NCBI GenBank assembly: GCA_027485575.1 | Contig: JAIXQU010000130.1 | Coordinates: 1-61,149, forward strand | Direction of reading: 5' to 3' | Length of the DNA stretch: 61,149 bases | DNA from: Cytophagaceae bacterium | GTDB lineage: Bacteria > Bacteroidota > Bacteroidia > Cytophagales > Flexibacteraceae | Shown here: piece after piece, positions 35,301 through 44,300 of the stretch | How the letters are laid out: each line of letters begins with the position of its first letter | How positions within the stretch are numbered: position 1 is the first letter of the stretch | Notes under the pieces: generated by a model | What the model saw: only the letters and a program-made list of their open reading frames with translations | What the model was told of the DNA's origin: nothing | Databases searched by the model: none | Position numbers and translations under genes: made by a program

Positions 35301-38300
35301 CCTCCCAGGTGGTATTAAATGGTGGAAAACTTAGTTCCACAGGGATAACCTTAAACACGGTTTGGACAAATTCATCTACATTAAAGCTGGATGCAAACTC
35401 AAGCATAGATCTGGGTTCAAATGTGCATGAGTTAAGATTTGCGGCTTCAGACGCAATTACATGGGGGGCTTTCACCATAACTGTAAATGGCTGGACCGGA
35501 ACGGCTGGGAATTCTGGAGCCACAGGTCGCATTTTTGTTGGAACTACAAATGGTGGACTAATTTCCGGTCAGTTAAGTAAAATAAATTTTGCAGGATATG
35601 GCAGCGGAGCCGTAATTTTATCAACTGGCGAAATAGTTCCAGCCGCTGCTCCTGTCAGCTACACATGGACAGGGGGCGCAGCAGACGGACTTTGGGCCTC
35701 TTCCGGCAACTGGAGTCCAGCTGGAGTGCCTGCTTCAGCTGACCAGGTAACCATAGTAACAGCAGGTACCAATCTTAATTTAGCAGATGCAAGAACCGTA
35801 AACAATGCCGTTTTTAATGGCAACTTCAATGTAACATCAACAGGAAGTTTGACGGTTACAGGAAATGTAACCTATACTTCAGGAACAGGAACCTGGGATT
35901 GTGCAAGTACCTTTACCATGTCCTCTTCTTCGTCGCAAACCATCCCTGCCTACAATTATGGAAATTTAGTGGTTTCAGGTGGTGCCCGAACCTTGGTAAA
36001 TGGTTCTACAACAAGGGTTTGTGGCAACTATACACCCGGCACATCCACAACGGTGACCGGAAGCACTTTTGAGTTTAATGGAACTGCAGCACAGGCCATC
36101 AATAACAATGCGGCTGCTTTTGCGACTTTAAACATCACAAATTCCTCTGCAACAGTGACAGCAAATGCAAACGTCACTGCCTCAACAGCAATGACAGTGG
36201 GAAGCGGCGCTATTTTCAATATGGCATCTGCCACAACTTTAAATGTCAGCAGTGCTACCGTTTTGGTTACGGGTACTTTAAGAAACTCAAGTGGAAACAG
36301 TATTACCCAAACCAGTGCCACTGTAACGATTAATGGAACCTATGACCACAATATGAATGGAGGAGCAGTCCTTTCCGGAACATGGGGTGGGTCTTCTAAT
36401 TTCTTAATAAACACCGGAGCAACAACGGCATTACCTGCCAGTAATCTGGGACAATCTTTTAACGATGTAACAATAAATGCGGCCCTTATTGGCACGCAAA
36501 ATTTTGGTGCAGCACTTACCACCATCGGAAGGGACCTCATTGTGAATGGAACTGGTTCTACCATAGGATTAACAGCAACAACTGCCTATGCCGGAACAAT
36601 CGGTCGGAATTTCACTATCAATGCAGGAAATATAACCTTAGTAACAGGTAACAATACCAGCAATGCTTCATTGGCTGTAACTGGAAATGTGAGCATTAAT
36701 GGTGGTGGGTTAACGGTTGCCGGCGGTTCATCTTCAGGAACTGGAACAGCCGCATTAACAGTCGGAGGAACTTTTTCCAACTCATCTTCAACAGGAACTT
36801 CTTTTGTGCTGAATGGCGGATCAAAAACAGGAGTAACAGCAACCATTACAGGCCTTTACACACAATCTGGTTCTGGAACTTCCTCTTTGGGTCAAAATAC
36901 TTCAGGGGCAGCTACGCTTACTTGTAATGGAGGGATTACCATCTCAAATGGAACATTCAATGTAGCCAACGGTGGGCCTGCAACTTTAACAGTTGCCGCC
37001 GCCAATACATTGACGGTAAGCGGAGGAACATTAATTGGTTCAGCTACTGCACATATTAGCACAATCAATGCCAATGGCAATGTGACCGTAAGTTCAGGAA
37101 TATTGACTTTGGCCAATATTGCTTCCTCAACTTCTAATATGACCATGGCAAACAACAATACCATGACTGTCAGTGGTTCAGGAACAGTAAATGTGGCTGT
37201 TGCGGGAATTGGAAATTTAAATGTGGGTACAAGTACAAGCACGGTCACTACAACGGCTTTAACAATCAATGGAGGTTCCTTAGTTATAGCCAGTGGCGGA
37301 ACAGGTACCGTTAATAGCTATGCTGATTTGAATTTAACCAGCGGTTCGATGAGCAGAAGTTTAGGAACTGCGGTTTTCAATTTTCTAAAACCAGGAGTTG
37401 ACCCAGTTATACCTGGAAACCATGTTATTACGCAATCTTCTGGGACTATTTCAGGAATCATTGCTATGAATGTGGGTTCTGGTGCAGCAAATTGGCCATT
37501 GCTGACTCTTGGTTCTTCAACCATCAATATTGGAGCAAATACTACTTTAACAATTACCGCCAATGCCAAAATTGACTGTGGAGCCACAAATGTTCTAACT
37601 GGCTTAACCTTTACCCTTGCCACGCAGGGAACTTTAATCACAGCAAATACTGCAGGAATTACAACCGGAGCTTCTGGTTCAATTCAAACAACCAACAGAA
37701 ATTTTGGAACCTTAGGATATTTCATTTATAATGGAACAAGTGCTCAGGTTACAGGAAACGCATTTCCAGCCAGCTCTGCTATTTTTTCGATATTTAATTC
37801 AGCGGGAGTAACTTTAACATCCTCCCATACCATTTTCGCCGGAGGCCAGTTCATTTTATTCCTTTCACCTTTGGGAGGCTTTTTGGATTTGGCAGGGAAT
37901 AACTTAACCATTCAAAACACGGCTACCATAGTTGGTGCCTCATCTTCAAATTATATCAGAACAAGTGGCGCAGGAAGATTAATCCGAACCGTTGGAACCT
38001 CTGTTCTTTTTCCAATCGGAACAAGTGCAGGTTACAACCCACTTCTATTAAGTTCAGGAACCAGCGATACCTATGCCGTAAGGGTTATAAATGGTGCAAT
38101 CAGTGGGAATACTACCCCAAATGACATTACAAAAACAATTAACCGTCTTTGGGAAGTAACTGAAGGAACTGCAGGTGGAACGGCCACAATAGTTGCAGCC
38201 TATAATGTTGGTGAAGAAAACAATGCAGGTGTATTTAATGCTGCTTCTCAGCGATATATCGGTATTGCAAATGGGCCGGGGGTTAATAGTTTTTCCCAAG

Positions 38301-41300
38301 TAGTAACAGCTACAGGTACCACCACTTTTACCGCTTCAGGAAGCATGACACCAACGGTTGCCTCTTATTTTATTGGTCTTGGCAAGGACGACGGTTTGGT
38401 TTCGCCAATTACCACTTATACCTGGACCGGACTGGCAGGAGATAATGCCTGGACAAGTCCAAACAATTGGAGTCCAAATACTAGTGCAGCTGGTCCAACT
38501 GCCATTGACCATGTCATAATCAATATTGCCACCGCTCCATTGATTATTTCAGGAAGCAGAACCATATCCAATTTTGAGCTTTCCGGAACCGGAACTTTCA
38601 GTATGGCGGCTTCAAGTACTTTAACCATAAATGGTGATTTGACTTATAACGGTTCTTCAGGGGCCACTGCCACGTTTGACTGCAGCAGTACTTTGAATAT
38701 AACCAGTTCATTATCTCAGCCGATTCCTCCATTAAATTATGGAAATCTCAATGCCTCAGGAGGTGCCAGAAACTGGTCTTCTACCGGTACCATAGGTATT
38801 TGCGGAATCTTTACACCAGGTAGTTCAAATAACATTTCAACTTCAACAGTAAATTTTAATGGTGCAGCCGGGCAAACCATAAATGCAATTAATTATTTTA
38901 ACCTAACCAATTCATCCAACACAACCCGTACCCTTGGTGCTGGCACTATTGATATTGCCAATTCATATACACCAACCACGGCTGTAACAAGTCCAGGCAC
39001 TGGTACGGTAAATTTTAGCAGTGCATCAGTAAATCAAACCATTCCTTGTTCCAATTATTTCAACATTACCAATACTGGTAATTTCAACAGGACACTAGCT
39101 TCCACTGGAGCAAACACAAATAAAATCACCGTAGCCGGGACCTTTACTTTTGGGACGGGCCCATATACCATCGGAACCAGCACTGTTGAATATACAGGTG
39201 CTGGATATAATTTAACAGCTTTTACGTATTATAATGCCATTTTCAATGGTTCTGGAATATTCAGTTTGAGCGGCAATACGATAACCGTTAATAACAATTT
39301 CAATGCTACTGCCGGGACTGTAATAATTGGATCAAGTGGAGGTAATGGGATACTTAATGTCAATGGAACATTGACGATAGATGGAGGCACTTTAAATACA
39401 ACCAATACCACAACAGCTGGAACCATAAATTTATTAGGTAATTTTGGAATTAGCGCTGGAACAATGACAAAATCAGGGTCAGGAACCGGAACTGTTAATT
39501 TTATACATGCCAGCAATCCACAAACTTTTAATCAAAGTGGGGGCACCATTTCTAATGCGAACAATTGGAACTTTGGAAATGGCTCAGTTGCCAATACTGT
39601 ACAGTTTACGTCAAATGTTTCGGCAAGCACTGGTGTATTTAATGTAAACTCAGGAACTACAGTTGACTTAGGAGCAAATCAATTAACGGTTACTTCAGGA
39701 ACCTTTAATCTAAACTCAGGTGCTAGTTTTATAACTACCAATGCTGCTGGAATTTTAGCAGGCGCAACAGCAGTCTCTGGCTCAATACTAAGAGGGGCTT
39801 CTAGTTCTTTCTCATTTAATACAGGAGCAAACTATACATTTGGTGGAGCAAACACAGGTACGGGATTTACGGGTGCCAACAATTTAACTATCAACAATGC
39901 TTCAAATGTTACTTTAACATCTTCTGCAACAGTATCTGGGACACTTACTTTTTCAAATGGAATATTAATTCTTGGTGCAAATACCTTAACCGCTAATGGA
40001 TCTGTTTCAGGTGCAGGAGCTACCAGATATGTAAGAACCAGTGGAACAGGAAGATTGATAAAATCGGTCAGTTCATCTCCCGTTTTGTTCGAAGTTGGAA
40101 ATTCTGCTTATAATCCCATTACAATTGCAAATTCAGGTACCAGTGATGTACTGGGAATTGCAGTGGCTGATGCCATTAGTCAAACACTTAATAATTCCAG
40201 CAATGTTGTTAACCGAAGCTGGACCATCACTGAAGGAACAGCTGGCGGAAGCAACCTGGCTGTAACCACACAATGGAATAGTCCGGGAGAGGAAGCGGCT
40301 GGATTTACAGCTGGTTATGCAGCTGGTACAAAGCGTTTGGCAGTCTGGACTGGTTCAAACTGGACACAAGTAGCTGTAAGTTTTTCTGGTGCGGGTACAA
40401 AAACTTTTTCCACCAGTACAAACTTTTTACCTGCAACCTTAACTCCTGGCACTTATACAATAGCAGCGGGTATTGATGATGCATTTATTTGTACAGCCCC
40501 ACCAACCATAACCAGCTTCCTGCCAACCAGTGCTTACGCCGGTGATGCAATTACCATTACCGGAACTGGCTTAACGGGATTAACAGTTGCTTCTATAGGA
40601 GGAATAAACGCCACAATTGGGACTCAATCCGGGACTTCTGTTGTGTTAACCGTTGGTCCAGGCGCTTCAGGAAACATTATTTTGGGCACCAATGCATTAT
40701 GTACGGCTACCAGTAGTGGAACTTTTACCTTTTCAGGATTCATTTCCACCCAGAGTGGTCCATGGGGAACGGGAGCAACATGGCGAGGAGGAAATGTGCC
40801 AACCACTCCTGGAGCCACAGTAGTTATTGATGCGACACACAATGTTACTTCCAATGTAGCATCCAATCCAGCATCAATTACTGTAAATTCTACTGGAACG
40901 CTTACATTAACCAATTCAGCAAGGTTGGGAACCAGTGCCAGCACGGCAGTTGTAGTAGATGGTACCTTAACATGTCCGGTTTCGGTAATTGGCGCATCCA
41001 ATGGCATGTATTGCAATACTTTAACAATCAACAATGGTGGTATTTTCAACAACAATGCCGGAAACGCAGATGCCATTTCAGCCCTTACTTTTACAGTAAA
41101 TGCAGGTGGAACATATAACCATGATGCTGTCAGTAGTAGTACAAATGCAAATACTTTTGACATGGCAGGAGGAACCAGCGGAAATTTTTTCAATGCGGAT
41201 GCCACTGTGAATATAACCAAATGGGGGCAAACAGGAAACACCCCTACGGCTCCATTTCCAACCTCAGCAACAGGAACTTATGGAAATTTAACCATAAATA

Positions 41301-44300
41301 TTACTGGCCAGGTATATACTGGAGCATGGAATATTCAGGGAGGAATCACAAATACCAAAAACTTCACCATTATTGGAACAGGTTCAAGGGAATTACGGAT
41401 TTTTACAAATGCAGCAGGTGGAACATTGAATGTTAGTGGAGATATGAGCGTTACCGGAGGAATAACAGCCCTTCTGAATTCTGGTTCAACATGTTCAGGA
41501 AGCTGTCCAAACGCAGTACTTAATGTTTCCGGCAACTTTAGTGTATCAGGCGGGACATTTGATTTAACTGGTATCAGTGGGAATAGTACAACCGGAAATA
41601 CAACGATTAACCTATTTGGTAACTGTTCTATTTCTGGTGCAGGCCAAATTCGTCGAACAACTGCCAACTCAGGAACCAATGCCATTCGCTTTGTAAAAAA
41701 CGGAGGACAAACCTTTTCTACCACAGCTACTGGAATCAATACCAATGTGGTAAACATCGACATTGGTGCTGCTGCCGCTCCTGCTTTACCAGTATCTACA
41801 GTTCAGATGCTTAGCAATATTCCAATGAACGCTGGTGCTACAATGACTGTGTTCCAAAATGCCACTTTGGATGCCAGAGCGGAGCGTACTGTAACCGGAG
41901 GAACTTTCACCATGAATACGGGTGGTCAAATCAGAATTGGCTCACAACAAGGAATCGTTTCATCAGCTTCTGGTTCGCCCAACAATGGAAACATCAGAAC
42001 AACTACCCGAAATTATAACGGTGGAGGAAATTATTCATACTGCAGCTTTACCAACAATCAGACTACCGGAGATGGATTGCCAACGACCATAACGGGTGTC
42101 TTGAAAATTGCCAACTCAGGTACAACTTCTAACAAAACTGTCACCTTAACCACAGTTCCTACCACCACGACAACTTTAACACTTGATTCCGGTTTCTTTG
42201 AAGCTGGCGTAGGGGGAACTATTAACATAGCCGCAGGCGGGACTGTTATCCGAACTGCTACGGGAACCGGCGATTTTGCAACGGGTTCGAGTGCAGGAAC
42301 AGTTAACTTTAATGGTGCGGGCTCTTTCTCAGGAAGCTCTAATCCTTACAATGTAACGATCAATACAGGAGCTGTAAACTTTGGGGCTGACGTGGTAACC
42401 ATTCAAAACGGAGGTACTTTCCAGATTAATGGGGGAAATGTAGGTTCATCAAACCCTCCTTATTATGCGGTTGGTTCTACATTGAGATACAATACAGGTT
42501 ACGGTCGCTTTGACGAATGGAATTCAACCAGTGGCAGAGGATACCCACACCATGTCAGAATTAGTGCAGGAACATTTGACCTTGGAAGTGGTGGTTCGGC
42601 AAACCGACAATGTGGTGGGAATCTCACCATAGATGATGGCACCACTTTTACAATGAGTGCAATGGCTAATTCATTAACAGTTTCAGGCAATGTGACTATG
42701 GGTTCTGCCGCAACAGCAACATTGACACTTTCTTCAGCTATGGGTGGTGACCTTTATGTGGGTGGGAACTGGACACGAAATGCTACGTCAACTTTAAATA
42801 CCAATAGCAGAGAAGTTATTTTCAATGGTACTGCTGCTCAAAGCTTTACTGGTGTTACAACATTCGATTATATACGGATGAACAACAATTCGACCGGACT
42901 AACTCTTAATAACAACATGATTGTTAATCAGCGATTGCAGATAGATGACGGCCAGATAATCCTTGGAACCAACAATATTACATTGAATGGATCTGCTTTT
43001 GTTACCGGAGGAGGGGCTTCTGATTTTATCGTAACCAACAGCACCGGGGTTTTAAGTCAGCCTGTTGTCAATGGTGAAGGAGACAATTGGTTTCCGGTTG
43101 GGCCTTCTACTAACATTTTTGGCCCGGTTACATTGAACAATACAGGAGCAGGTACAGATAATATTTCAGTCCGGGTTCGGGACATCCGTGCTATTGCCAG
43201 CCCAACCTACACCAATGCTGTAAATGACACTACACAGATGGTAAAAATGGAATGGTTTATGAACGAAGGAACACCGGGCGGCAACAATATCAGAACCACT
43301 TTTGGATGGCAAGGTGCTGGCACTGCCGGTGCAGGCAATGTCGAAGGCTCTGGTTTTGACAGAACCAGTGGTGTCTATCACGGAAATTACAATGGAACAA
43401 AATATGTAGTGAGGGCAGCCAATGCAACAGGAGGCTCCAACCCATGGTTTAGCCTATCAACAATCGCACTTCCATACACAGGGAATCTAAGTAACCAGGC
43501 ATTTGTGGTTGGAAATATCAATGGCATTTTGCCTTGTTTCCAGACCTTACTGGCTGGCGATTGGAATACCAGTACAAACTGGGTAGATCTGTCAGTTCCA
43601 CCATTGGACGCCACTGTATGTCTGAACCATGCAATGACTCTGGCTTCTGCTCCACCAAATCCATCCGGAGTTACCATCAATGCCGGAGGTTCTGTTGCTA
43701 TAAACAACGGGGTTACTTTAACATTCGAACCCAATGCATTTTTCACCAATAGCTCAGGGTCTTTCAAGAACATGACAACCGGAACCATTCAATTCTCAGG
43801 ATTGGCTGTGGTGAACGGAGCAAATGCGATTGGATTTAATAATCTTCAGCTGAAAGACAATACCACATTTACTACCACACCAACCATCAACAATGAATTG
43901 GAAATATTGCCAGGTGGGTTTGTCATTTCAGCAGGTAGTGTAAATTATGGAGCTTCGTCAACCTTAAAATACAATACAGGTGGCCCTTACAGCAGAAGTA
44001 ATGAATGGAGAGCAACCTCTGGTGCGGGCTACCCCGCCAATGTTTTGGTAACTGGAAATACTTCTTTAAATCTGGATGCAGGAACCGGCGTAAACCGAAT
44101 GATTCAGGGCAATATGCAGATTGACAATGGTTCTTCAGTGACTCAGGGTGCTACTGGATTTAACCTTACAGTTCCTGGAAATTTCACATTGAATGGTGGC
44201 TATACCCAATCGACCACTTTTGGAGGAGATTTGGTTTTAGGCGGCAATTGGAGTTCTGCATCAACGGCTACCCTAACGGCAAACAACAGAGATGTTCGAT